Position numbers and translations under genes: made by a program. From assembly GCA_963821815.1 (NCBI GenBank), contig CAWGFG010000006.1, forward strand, positions 682,001 through 746,000: a DNA stretch of 64,000 nt. The letters run 5' to 3'. Under the pieces are notes generated by a model. That model saw nothing but the letters and a program-made list of their open reading frames with translations, was not told the DNA's origin and made no database searches. Position 1 is the first letter of the stretch; each line of letters starts with the position of its first letter. Positions 52,062 to 60,419 of the stretch are shown piece by piece. Source of the DNA: JASGTU01 sp963821815. Lineage in GTDB: Bacteria; Chloroflexota; Anaerolineae; Caldilineales; Caldilineaceae.

Positions 52062-54662
52062 CTACGCCTCTATTCGACAGGCTGGTGTCACAAACGATCG
52101 TTGACGCTCCTGACCATCCGTGTAATCGATAAGCCAGTGCGGCGCCCATGCGATGGATACGCCGATGATCTCGACATCGGCGCGTCTTGGTTTTAACTCC
52201 ACAGTCTCAACTTTGTCGACCGCGTTGGCCCATTTCAGCGTAATCTCGCTGGTGGCTTCCTCGAGCTCAGCCTGCAGTTCGCTAACATCTTCCTGCAAGT
52301 CGACAAGCTGCTCGGAGGCTGTTTCCAAAGCGTAATGCGCTTTCGTCGTCATCCGCCGACGGCTGCCTATCCCGCTGAACACACTGGAGCGACGCCGATT
52401 GAGAAAGTAACCAAGGGCGCCTTCTCCCAGCCCGATCAGCTCAAGCTGCCGTCGTGAATTCAGTTCGAGTTCCAGCCCTTCGATCTTTCGATTCACATCC
52501 GTAATCTTGCTGTTGACCCGCGCGATTTTATCCTCGTACTTGTTCTCAAGACCGTCAACTTCAGCGTCACGCGCTTCGCGCGCGGCGTGCGTTACGCGCT
52601 GCATGAAGGCGCTATCCGATTCACCGGACTGCTGATACAGCGCGAGGTCCTCCTGTACCAGCATCCGAATGCGGCTATTGTAATAGACCCAATCGTTAAA
52701 CTCCTTTTCCACACTCATGAACTCGCGTTCGCTGTCATAGTCTGCGGATACGGGCTGGTAATAGGGGCCAGCATCCCCACCGCTGCCGGGAGCGCGCTGT
52801 AAGGCGTTAGCGTCGATAGCCGAAGCCGCGTCCCATTGTATGCCGTGGGTCTCCTCGAGTATTGGCGAGAAGAACGCCAGATCCTCTATAGTAGCCTTGT
52901 CTCTGTTGCGATGGACGAATTGCACGCTCGCTTCACCGACGACGCCTGGATGATAGACGAACGACGTACGCTCGATCTGGGCATCAGGCGTTCTTTCCTG
53001 TAGTTGATGGACGGCAGCGCCGACCGGTACGTTACTTTCAAGATAGCGCTGACGAATACCTGTATCCAGACCGACTACCGTGGAAACATATCCGTTCGGC
53101 ACTTCCTCAGAGGGCGTCGAAGCCTCCGTGCTAGCCGAATCCGTTGATTTGCTCGATTCAGGTCCATTCTGCGCCGACGCAACTTCAGGTTCGGACGGTG
53201 AAATACTCCCTATCGCAACTTCAACAGCAGGCAAACTCTCACCCCGTTTTCCAGCCTCTTCCATAAGTGATTTCACCTGTGGGCGCGTCAACGGACCACG
53301 CAGGTAGCTCATGACCCAGCGCGTCTGGAAGACCACCGGCCTATCTGCATGAATATTGTGCAGCAGAAATTCGCGGCGGTTCAGTCGGCTGATCAAACCA
53401 TCATAGTTTATCGATGTGTTGCTGCTGCCGGATTCGGCGATGGCGCCCTTCAAACCATCCAATACCCGAGCCTTGTCCCGCTCCGTCTGTAGCTTGCCAA
53501 TGAACCATGCGCCGGCATTCGAAATGCCCTTGTAGTCGATATCGACAGGGTTCTGTGTGACCAATACGGCGCCGACGCCGTACGCTCTAGCTTGCTTCAT
53601 GATGGTCAACAATGGACGTTTGGACGGCGGTTCAGCCGTCGGCGGGAAGAAGCCGAAGATCTCGTCAAAGTAGATCAGCGCACGAAGGCTCGTGGTGCCG
53701 GACTGTCTGCGCATCCAAGTGACAACGCTTTCCATGAGCAGCGTCACAAAGAACATGCGCTCGCTATCCGTCAAGTGCGCCAAGTAGAAGATGCTTTGCC
53801 GCGGCTTCCCTTCTCTTGTAAACAACAGAGTTTCAATGTCAAGCGATTCTCCCTGCAACCATTCCGAAAAAGTCGGAGACGCCATCAGCATATTAAAGGA
53901 CATGGCTAGCTTCGTCCGGTCCTTCGACGGATAGACGGTCTCCACGTCAAATACGCCAAGTTTCTCGAATGGCGGATTCTGCACGGCAAGAATCAACTTG
54001 GGCAGATCCAAATCCACACCGAGTCGCCAGTAGTGCTCGAATATCATGGACAGCAGCACGCCTTCATTGCTGCGCACAGGATCGACGTTTTCACCGATCA
54101 GCGCAAGCAGTGCCGCAACCATGCCGCTTATGCGCTCTCGCAACATCTCGGCATCGTCGTCGAACGATATGGATGGCGCTTTCAGGCTGCCCATGATATT
54201 GACGCCCACACCCGCATCTGAACCAGGTGTAAATATGGTATAGTCGGCGCTGTTCTTCAGTGTTTGAATCAACTCGCCGTCAATACCCCAGTCGGAAAGG
54301 CCGTTTCGCCACATATCTGCGGTGCTGGCTGCATATTCCTCAACGCTTTTGTTCTTGCGCCGTGCATCATCCACGTTGACCCAAGGCTGGAAGTCCTCGG
54401 GCAACAGCTCTGGAAACTGCAGCAGCAAGTTGGTGATATCGCCTTTGGGGTCGATGAGCAAGGCTGGGACTCGATCCAGCGCCGCCTCTTCGAGTAAGCC
54501 TATGCACAAGCCGGTCTTTCCGCTGCCGGTCATGCCAACACAGATGGCATGTGTGGTCAAGTCACGCGCGTCGAGCAGCAGGGGTTGTTCGTCAACGTCG
54601 CCGGACTCATTGAGCAGGCCGCCAAGGTAGAAAGAGCCGAGTTGTTCTTGCGGTAATTGCAT
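52062..54662 (-). CDS. HerA-like ATP-binding protein with C-terminal coiled coil
   Basis: An 866-residue P-loop ATPase of the FtsK/HerA-like group. Walker A is GMTGSGKTG near residues 43-51, followed by LLIDPKGDI. Walker B is LIYFDEIFGFFPP near 330, and VLVTQNPVDIDYKGISNAG provides the sensor Gln-Asn. After about residue 500 the protein is Ser/Glu-rich and less conserved. Residues 700-820 are charged and helical, probably a coiled coil. Related proteins are common in Chloroflexota and cyanobacteria with no known function. No NurA nuclease or other DNA-repair partner lies beside it. Confidence 0.8.
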   Translation of the reverse strand: MQLPQEQLGSFYLGGLLNESGDVDEQPLLLDARDLTTHAICVGMTGSGKTGLCIGLLEEAALDRVPALLIDPKGDITNLLLQFPELLPEDFQPWVNVDDARRKNKSVEEYAASTADMWRNGLSDWGIDGELIQTLKNSADYTIFTPGSDAGVGVNIMGSLKAPSISFDDDAEMLRERISGMVAALLALIGENVDPVRSNEGVLLSMIFEHYWRLGVDLDLPKLILAVQNPPFEKLGVFDVETVYPSKDRTKLAMSFNMLMASPTFSEWLQGESLDIETLLFTREGKPRQSIFYLAHLTDSERMFFVTLLMESVVTWMRRQSGTTSLRALIYFDEIFGFFPPTAEPPSKRPLLTIMKQARAYGVGAVLVTQNPVDIDYKGISNAGAWFIGKLQTERDKARVLDGLKGAIAESGSSNTSINYDGLISRLNRREFLLHNIHADRPVVFQTRWVMSYLRGPLTRPQVKSLMEEAGKRGESLPAVEVAIGSISPSEPEVASAQNGPESSKSTDSASTEASTPSEEVPNGYVSTVVGLDTGIRQRYLESNVPVGAAVHQLQERTPDAQIERTSFVYHPGVVGEASVQFVHRNRDKATIEDLAFFSPILEETHGIQWDAASAIDANALQRAPGSGGDAGPYYQPVSADYDSEREFMSVEKEFNDWVYYNSRIRMLVQEDLALYQQSGESDSAFMQRVTHAAREARDAEVDGLENKYEDKIARVNSKITDVNRKIEGLELELNSRRQLELIGLGEGALGYFLNRRRSSVFSGIGSRRRMTTKAHYALETASEQLVDLQEDVSELQAELEEATSEITLKWANAVDKVETVELKPRRADVEIIGVSIAWAPHWLIDYTDGQERQRSFVTPACRIEA

Positions 54663-54720
54663 TCCATCCTCCGCTAGAGTGCGAATGCGAGTGGATAGCT
54701 AGTTTTCTGATAATGCAGCA

Positions 54721-55821
54721 TCAATCTGTTGATCTGATACAGTGCGACGCGTCTGGATGATTCGGCGTTTGCCCATCATTTTCCGGAAGAGTCAGTAGCC
54801 CAATCAGCTGCCCTTTTAGCCGTGCGCGAGCAGCCGAACCGCATACGTTCTGTAGAGCGTCGGCGGCGATCGACATTTGTCGCCAAAGGATTGATGCCCA
54901 GTTCTTCTTAATCAGCGCCGTCGGCATGTCCTTCGCGATCAGCCATATCGTATTGCGACCCACGTAATAGCTGTTGAGGCTGCCACTTGCGGTTGCTGTC
55001 AGCTGATGCAACACTCGCGCGCTGGGAACGTAAACAGCCCGTGCGCCCATCAAGCGGGCGCGAAAGGCAAAATCAACATCTTCCAAATACATCCAGAACG
55101 ACTCGTCGAGCCCGCCAAGCGCCTCCCAGAGCCGCCTATCGTAGGCGGCAGCGCAGCCCGATGCGCTGAATACATCGGTAGTTGCATCGTACTGGTCTTT
55201 GTCCGCTTCCCATACGCCTCGGCTGTTTGGTACCCCATCACGGCCCATTGTGTCACCTGTGGTATGCAGATGACCTCGTGGCTGCATGAGCAGCACCTTG
55301 CTTGCGTACATACCAGCGTACGGATCCGTGCAAATACCGCTAGCAAGCTCGGCAAGCCAGCCGGGTTCCGGTTCAGTGTCACTGTTCAGCAGAACTATGT
55401 ATTTGCCATTGGCGGCGGCAGCGCCGTTGTTGCAAGAAACTGCAAAGCCCAGGTTTTGGCTATTGCTGACTATGCGAAACGAAAGTGACCATGATTCGAT
55501 GACCGAAAGCGATTCGTCTGTACTTGCATCATCCACTACGATGCATTCGAAATCGGTAAAGGTCTGCCGCTCCAATGCGCGAAATAAGGCAGACAAATAG
55601 TGCTGTCCATTGTAATTGGGGACGATGAGTGAAAAGAACGGAATGTGAGCATCTTGTAAGTCCGGCTCGTCATGTACCGGCCTGGGCTCGAAGTCATCAG
55701 GCGCAGCCCGAAACGCAGCCAAATTCTCGGCTATCCGTTGTCGCATGACGACGCGTTTGCCGTCAACGTTTTGTGTCATATTATTTCCTTGATTGCCGAT
55801 CTTTCGCAGCTGGCGTTTCAT
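54721..55821 (-). CDS. Family 2 glycosyltransferase (rhamnosyltransferase-like)
   Basis: A 366-residue GT-A glycosyltransferase. SLIVPNYNGQHYL, VVDDASTDES and LNSDTEPEPGW (the DxD-type metal site) lie in the N-terminal half. ASGCAAAYDRRLWEALGGLDESFWMYLEDVDFAFRARL, in pieces, is the acceptor region typical of rhamnosyl-type WbbL/RfbF relatives. One possible membrane-associated segment lies near the C-terminus. No signal peptide. rfbD lies 88 bp upstream on the same strand, so dTDP-rhamnose as donor is a fair inference. Confidence 0.88.
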   Translation of the reverse strand: MKRQLRKIGNQGNNMTQNVDGKRVVMRQRIAENLAAFRAAPDDFEPRPVHDEPDLQDAHIPFFSLIVPNYNGQHYLSALFRALERQTFTDFECIVVDDASTDESLSVIESWSLSFRIVSNSQNLGFAVSCNNGAAAANGKYIVLLNSDTEPEPGWLAELASGICTDPYAGMYASKVLLMQPRGHLHTTGDTMGRDGVPNSRGVWEADKDQYDATTDVFSASGCAAAYDRRLWEALGGLDESFWMYLEDVDFAFRARLMGARAVYVPSARVLHQLTATASGSLNSYYVGRNTIWLIAKDMPTALIKKNWASILWRQMSIAADALQNVCGSAARARLKGQLIGLLTLPENDGQTPNHPDASHCIRSTD

Positions 55822-55909
55822 CTAAAATCGTGGCACAGCGCATGCGAGTTGGGCCGGTCTCTGATTCGCCTTGTTTTCGGAAGCCTGCTGAGTAGGTCGC
55901 AGTAGACAA

Positions 55910-56764
55910 CTATCGGGCAAAGCGCGCGCCTTCCACCGACAGGTATCTAGCTAAGGACTCCTGCCACGGAGGCAGCACGATGCCCATGGCAGCCGCAGCT
56001 TGGTTGACGATTACCGCATGTAGCGGCGGCGGCGCAGGGCGAGGCCAGTCGGCGACTTTGATTCGTTCTAGTGGTGTGCCGCTCCTGCCGGTTAACTGAA
56101 GCGCTTCCGCCGCAAGTTCATAGCGGCTTGTAAACCCCTCATTGATCAAATGATAGGTCCCATATCGCTGCGTTTGCACAATTTGACGTATTGCCTCTGC
56201 CGCATCCTCAGCAAAGGTGGGATTGCCGATCTCGTCGTCCACTACTTTCAACGATCCGAACTTATCCGCTGCTGCAATGATCTTGGCGGGAAAATGGTTA
56301 CCTCCAACGCCATACAACCATGCCACACGCACGATATAGTGCTGCTCGACCGTTGATCGCACAGCTTGTTCACCGGCAGCCTTGCTGCGAGCATACACAC
56401 TGTGCGGTGTGGGCTGATCATACTCGTAGTAGAAAGTGTCAGGCTCACCAGCAAAAACTTCGTTCGTGCTAATCTGCACGAGTGGTACGCTGCAACGACG
56501 GCACGCTTCTGCTAAGTGCTTGGGACCCAATGCATTCGACGCATAGACCACATCCCTGTTCGATTCCGCACCATCTACGTCGGTCCAGGCGCCGGCGTTA
56601 AGAACCAGGTCAGGACAGAGATCGACAATCTGGTCTGATATTTCAGGCTTCGTCATGTCATAATCAGGTAAATCCCATGACACAATTTCTGAATCTTCAG
56701 CGGCAAAGACTCTGCGAAACGTGCGTCCGAGCTGACCTTCCCCGCCCATCACTAGTACACGCAT
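55910..56764 (-). CDS. rfbD: dTDP-4-dehydrorhamnose reductase
   Basis: A 284-residue SDR that makes dTDP-L-rhamnose, the last step of the pathway. GGEGQLGRTF is the NAD(P)-binding motif at the N-terminus. LVLNAGAWTDVDGAE, ISTNEVFAGEPD and YARSKAAGEQAV (the YxxxK pair) are canonical. LYGVGGNHFPAKI and DEIGNPTF lie in the substrate domain. The other rml genes (rfbA, B, C) are not in the window. A promoter-like TTAACG-N16-TATACA is present about 50-80 bp upstream on the minus strand. Confidence 0.92.
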   Translation of the reverse strand: MRVLVMGGEGQLGRTFRRVFAAEDSEIVSWDLPDYDMTKPEISDQIVDLCPDLVLNAGAWTDVDGAESNRDVVYASNALGPKHLAEACRRCSVPLVQISTNEVFAGEPDTFYYEYDQPTPHSVYARSKAAGEQAVRSTVEQHYIVRVAWLYGVGGNHFPAKIIAAADKFGSLKVVDDEIGNPTFAEDAAEAIRQIVQTQRYGTYHLINEGFTSRYELAAEALQLTGRSGTPLERIKVADWPRPAPPPLHAVIVNQAAAAMGIVLPPWQESLARYLSVEGARFAR

Positions 56765-56916
56765 GGATACAAATCCCCATCGTTGGTGGTCATTGTTAAA
56801 ACTTTCGCTATAGTGTATACGATTTATGCGCTATCCGTTAAGGAGCTGAGGGTTGCGTACGGCGCCGGGTCATCTTTACTAGATAGCAGCCCATCCAGCA
56901 ACGCTTTCGTGTATAC

Positions 56917-57588
56917 TTACACGCCGTCAAGGCAACTGTCTGGATTCTTCAACGAAGGCGAAACAAGCGGTACAAAGCGTACCGGACCCATATTGTTCGT
57001 CTCCACGCGCTCCCCCTGCTTAACAAGACGCCACAAAGTTTGCATTGCGTGACGACCGCCAACGGGTATGACAAGCCTCCCCTGCTCATCAAGCTGATCC
57101 CACAACGCTTTCGGCACACACTTGGCAGCGGCGGATACGACTATTGCTTGATAAGGTGCGCTATCGATCCAACCAAGTGCTCCGTCGCCAGTAACAATAT
57201 GTGGCGTGTAGCCATGTTGTTCCAGCCGACGTTGCGCTCGTTCAGCCAATACCTCGCTGCGTTCGACGGCGTAGACAAGCTGATCATTGCGTGCCACACC
57301 GTCATCCGTCAATTCGCAGAGCAGCGCTGTTTGGTAACCAGAACCTGCGCCGACTTCCAGAAGCCTGTCACCCACCTGAATATTCATTGCTTGCAGCATT
57401 AGGGCGACAACGTAGGGTTGGCTAATTGTCTGCCCTTCACCGATAGGCAGCGGCGCATCTCGATCGGCCAGTTTCTGTGTCGTTTGGTTCAGAAACCATG
57501 CACGATCCACGCGCGAAAATGCGCGTCGAACGTTCTCGTCGGTTATATCCGACCACTTTTTTGCCCAGGGAAATTGGTCTTCATCCAT
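56917..57588 (-). CDS. pcm: Protein-L-isoaspartate O-methyltransferase
   Basis: A 223-residue enzyme from ATG 57588, with GGAGG upstream; a longer frame to 57702 overlaps the hydrolase and is not needed. It methylates isoaspartyl residues of aged proteins so they can be repaired. VDRAWFL, DAPLPIGEGQTISQPYVVALM, LLEVGAGSGYQTALL (SAM motif I), VYAVERSEVLAERA and GDGALGW are family motifs. The start overlaps the hydrolase stop by 8 nt (ATGGATGA), so translation is coupled. Confidence 0.92.
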   Translation of the reverse strand: MDEDQFPWAKKWSDITDENVRRAFSRVDRAWFLNQTTQKLADRDAPLPIGEGQTISQPYVVALMLQAMNIQVGDRLLEVGAGSGYQTALLCELTDDGVARNDQLVYAVERSEVLAERAQRRLEQHGYTPHIVTGDGALGWIDSAPYQAIVVSAAAKCVPKALWDQLDEQGRLVIPVGGRHAMQTLWRLVKQGERVETNNMGPVRFVPLVSPSLKNPDSCLDGV

Positions 57589-58645
57589 TCTGCGAATCCT
57601 CCACCACCTGCAGAACCAACTCACCGCATCGATGCGCAAGGGGAGAGAAGCGATTACTGGGCCCCGGAACAGTGAGATCGACAAAGCCAACATGACCGCC
57701 ATATGGATGGATGTCTACTGTTAGGTGCGGACTGGGCGCAAGACTCTGAATATCGTCTATGGGGCAAATAGGATCGTCCACGGTAGCAATGACGTGTGAC
57801 GATACGGCAAGTTCTTTCGTGTCATCTTCAAGAAACGAATAGGCGGCGAAGTACTCTTCCGCGTCACGATATGTACCCAAATAATCCACCAACCAGTCGG
57901 TCATATCCATAAGCGAAGAAAAATCATGTAGAGCAGAGAAATTGTATAGCTGTGGATACGACTTCTCCTTTTCGACCAGTTGCTGCAGCCAGGGATCTCT
58001 GAAGTGACGGTGCAGGATCGGGTGTCCGTCTAACGCAAGCGTTGAACGGAGCGGATCGAGGGCAGGATTCACCGCGATCGACTGCACTAAACCTGGTATT
58101 GGGCGACGCCGATGTTCGGCAGCCAGTCGCAGTGCGAAATTGCCGCCCATAGAGAACCCCACGAGATACACAGGCAGCGGTGTAAACAGCTCTGCACACC
58201 GACTAATCGCTACAAGGCTCTCGCTCAGCAATGTGCCAAGAAAAACACCCGGGTTGAGCGCCTGCGGATGCACATGCAGACCCGGGCCGTGATCGCGAAA
58301 GTTGAGCCGCACGACATCGTACCCAGAGTGCGTGAGCTCACGCATGGTGATTATGCAATAATTGGAGTGACTCGATCCCTCCCAACCATGAAGCAGAATA
58401 GCCACTCCCTTGAGTGACACATCGGCTACAGCAGGCGTATAGTAGGCGAGTAGCCGAACTTCCTCATCATCTAGTCCAGTCTCATCTGCTCCAGCATCAA
58501 TCAAGAAGGGTATCCCCTCGATTCGAAGTTGCAGGGGAATATCCAGTTTGAGCGTCGTGAGGCCCGTTTGCAAGTAGGTATGTCGCAAGATAGGGCTGGG
58601 AACGAATGAGTGCGCTGAATTGAACCCTCGGGATAATGCCTTCAT
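57581..58645 (-). CDS. Alpha/beta hydrolase, YheT/EMB8 type
   Basis: A 354-residue alpha/beta hydrolase of the YheT group (COG0429). ILLHGWEGSSHSNY is the oxyanion region. The nucleophile is in GFSMGGN near residue 170, the Asp in DDPICPIDD and the His in GGHVGF. These are putative esterases with unknown substrates. The first gene of a minus-strand pair with pcm; its stop overlaps the pcm start. No signal peptide. Confidence 0.85.
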   Translation of the reverse strand: MKALSRGFNSAHSFVPSPILRHTYLQTGLTTLKLDIPLQLRIEGIPFLIDAGADETGLDDEEVRLLAYYTPAVADVSLKGVAILLHGWEGSSHSNYCIITMRELTHSGYDVVRLNFRDHGPGLHVHPQALNPGVFLGTLLSESLVAISRCAELFTPLPVYLVGFSMGGNFALRLAAEHRRRPIPGLVQSIAVNPALDPLRSTLALDGHPILHRHFRDPWLQQLVEKEKSYPQLYNFSALHDFSSLMDMTDWLVDYLGTYRDAEEYFAAYSFLEDDTKELAVSSHVIATVDDPICPIDDIQSLAPSPHLTVDIHPYGGHVGFVDLTVPGPSNRFSPLAHRCGELVLQVVEDSQNG

Positions 58646-58979
58646 GATCAGTGCAGTTTAGTTTTGTGGCTGTTTTGTCTCTTATTCACACTATAGCAGT
58701 TTCGTGCCCAATGATAAAGACGGCTTTCATGCGTCGTCGCCGAGGCCTGAACCGTCAGTTGATGATCTTCGATTGCGGCGTTATGCTGGTTATTGAATTT
58801 CGTCATGCTTTGTCTAGACCGCCGTCAGAACTAAACGTGCGTTAGCCCTTGATCGGGTGGCCAATGAACGCCGCCGTTGAGTAAGCTGCGGATTCACCGC
58901 GTATGGATAGTTTCTTGCCGAGTCGCTCTTGGATTTTAGGTATCATGATAGAAAAAGATCGCAAGATGGGAAGAACATA
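58646..58979. other. Intergenic region, 334 bp
   Basis: Spacer between the divergent hydrolase and the deaminase gene. A 64-codon open frame at 58651-58845 has no protein-like sequence and no ribosome site. A TATCAT (about 58943) could be a -10 for the deaminase. I see no hairpin, riboswitch or repeat. Confidence 0.4.
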
Positions 58980-60368
58980 ATGGCTCGAACGCTAATCACA
59001 AACGCCGACATGCTCGTAACAATGGACGCTGACCGGCGTGAAATCCCAAATGGTGCGCTACTCATCATCGATAACCGTGTGGAACGGGTTGGATCATCCA
59101 CTGAGTTGATGAGCATAGTGGACGAGGTCGACACAACCATCGACGCATCAGGTATGATACTGCTGCCTGGTTTTGTGAATACGCATCACCACTTCTTTCA
59201 AACCCTTACACGAGTTATTCCTGACGCACAAAACGTCAACCTTTTTCAGTGGTTGAAAACGCTCTATCCCATATGGGCGGAGTTACGACCGGAGGATGTG
59301 CGTGTCAGTACCAAGCTAGCCCTGCTTGAGTTGCTGCAAAGCGGTTGCACCACAAGCAGCGACCATCACTATCTCTGGCCCAATGGATGCCGGTTGGACG
59401 ACCAGTTCGAAGCCGCCGAAGAGATCGGTGTTCGTTTCCATGGAGCCAGGGGAAGCATGAGTCTCGGCGAAAGCCAGGGCGGCTTACCGCCGGATCGCGT
59501 CACAGAATCAGAGACTAAAATCCTCGCAGATAGCAGGCGGGTCGTGGAGCAGTATCACGATCCGAGCCGCTTCGCGATGCGGCGTGTCATAATTGCTCCA
59601 TGCAGCCCATTCAGCGTCAGCCCCGAACTCATGCGCGAAAGCGCAGAACTGGCGCGAAGTTTTGGCGCTGAAATGGGCGTTCGGTTACACACGCATCTCG
59701 CTGAAACACTGGATGAAGAAGCATTCTGTCTGGAAACTTACGGCTATCGCCCGGCAGAATACGCAGAGAACCTAAACTGGACCGGGAGTGACGTATGGCA
59801 TGCACACTGCGTGCATATCAACGACGATGAGATTCGCCACTTTGCACATACGCACACCGGCGTTGCGCACTGCCCAACAAGCAACATGCGGTTAGCCAGT
59901 GGCATAGCGCCCATACGGCAAATGTGCGATGCAGGTGTAAAAGTTGGGCTGGGTGTAGACGGCAGCGCCAGCAATGACGGCAGCCACCTAATGGGCGAGA
60001 CTCGCATGGCCATGCTACTCCAGCGAGTGCAAGGCGATCCTGCCGCCATGTCGGCGCGACAAGCCTTGGAGTTGGCAACTCTTGGCGGCGCTTCAGTTTT
60101 GGGCCGCGATGATATCGGCAGCCTGCAACCTGGCATGGCAGCAGACATCATAGGCTTCGATTTGGGCTCACTTGCCTTATCCGGCGGCGCCGTTCATGAT
60201 CCGGTTGCGGCGCTCGTCTTTTGTCAGCCCCAAAACGTGGCATTTTCCATGGTCAACGGTCGCGTGCTCATCCAGGACGGCGATTTCGCGCATATAGAGG
60301 AAGGCGCTATTGTGGAGGCGCACAATCGAGCTGCCGTGGAACTGCTGCAACGCGCCGCACTGGCCTAA
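58980..60368 (+). CDS. 8-oxoguanine deaminase
   Basis: A 462-residue amidohydrolase of the cytosine deaminase/TrzN-like group, from ATG 58980 with GGGAAGA upstream; the frame extends to 58929. It deaminates 8-oxoguanine to urate. LPGFVNTHHHFFQTLTR supplies two metal ligands. TLYPIWAEL, SDHHYLW, FHGARGSMSLGESQGGLPPD in pieces, APCSPFSVSPELM, LHTHLAETLDEE, WHAHCVHIND, GVDGSASND and HDPVAALVFC are typical. It probably protects the nucleotide pool by disposing of oxidised guanine. No other purine-degradation genes are adjacent. Confidence 0.88.
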   Translation: MARTLITNADMLVTMDADRREIPNGALLIIDNRVERVGSSTELMSIVDEVDTTIDASGMILLPGFVNTHHHFFQTLTRVIPDAQNVNLFQWLKTLYPIWAELRPEDVRVSTKLALLELLQSGCTTSSDHHYLWPNGCRLDDQFEAAEEIGVRFHGARGSMSLGESQGGLPPDRVTESETKILADSRRVVEQYHDPSRFAMRRVIIAPCSPFSVSPELMRESAELARSFGAEMGVRLHTHLAETLDEEAFCLETYGYRPAEYAENLNWTGSDVWHAHCVHINDDEIRHFAHTHTGVAHCPTSNMRLASGIAPIRQMCDAGVKVGLGVDGSASNDGSHLMGETRMAMLLQRVQGDPAAMSARQALELATLGGASVLGRDDIGSLQPGMAADIIGFDLGSLALSGGAVHDPVAALVFCQPQNVAFSMVNGRVLIQDGDFAHIEEGAIVEAHNRAAVELLQRAALA

Positions 60369-60419
60369 GCTCACGCTATATTACTCGTCTCACAATACAA
60401 ATGCGGTACAATCTCATAT

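Noticed and set aside
58651..58845. 64-codon open frame upstream of the deaminase gene
   Set aside because: No ribosome site, no recognisable domain, and an atypical composition.
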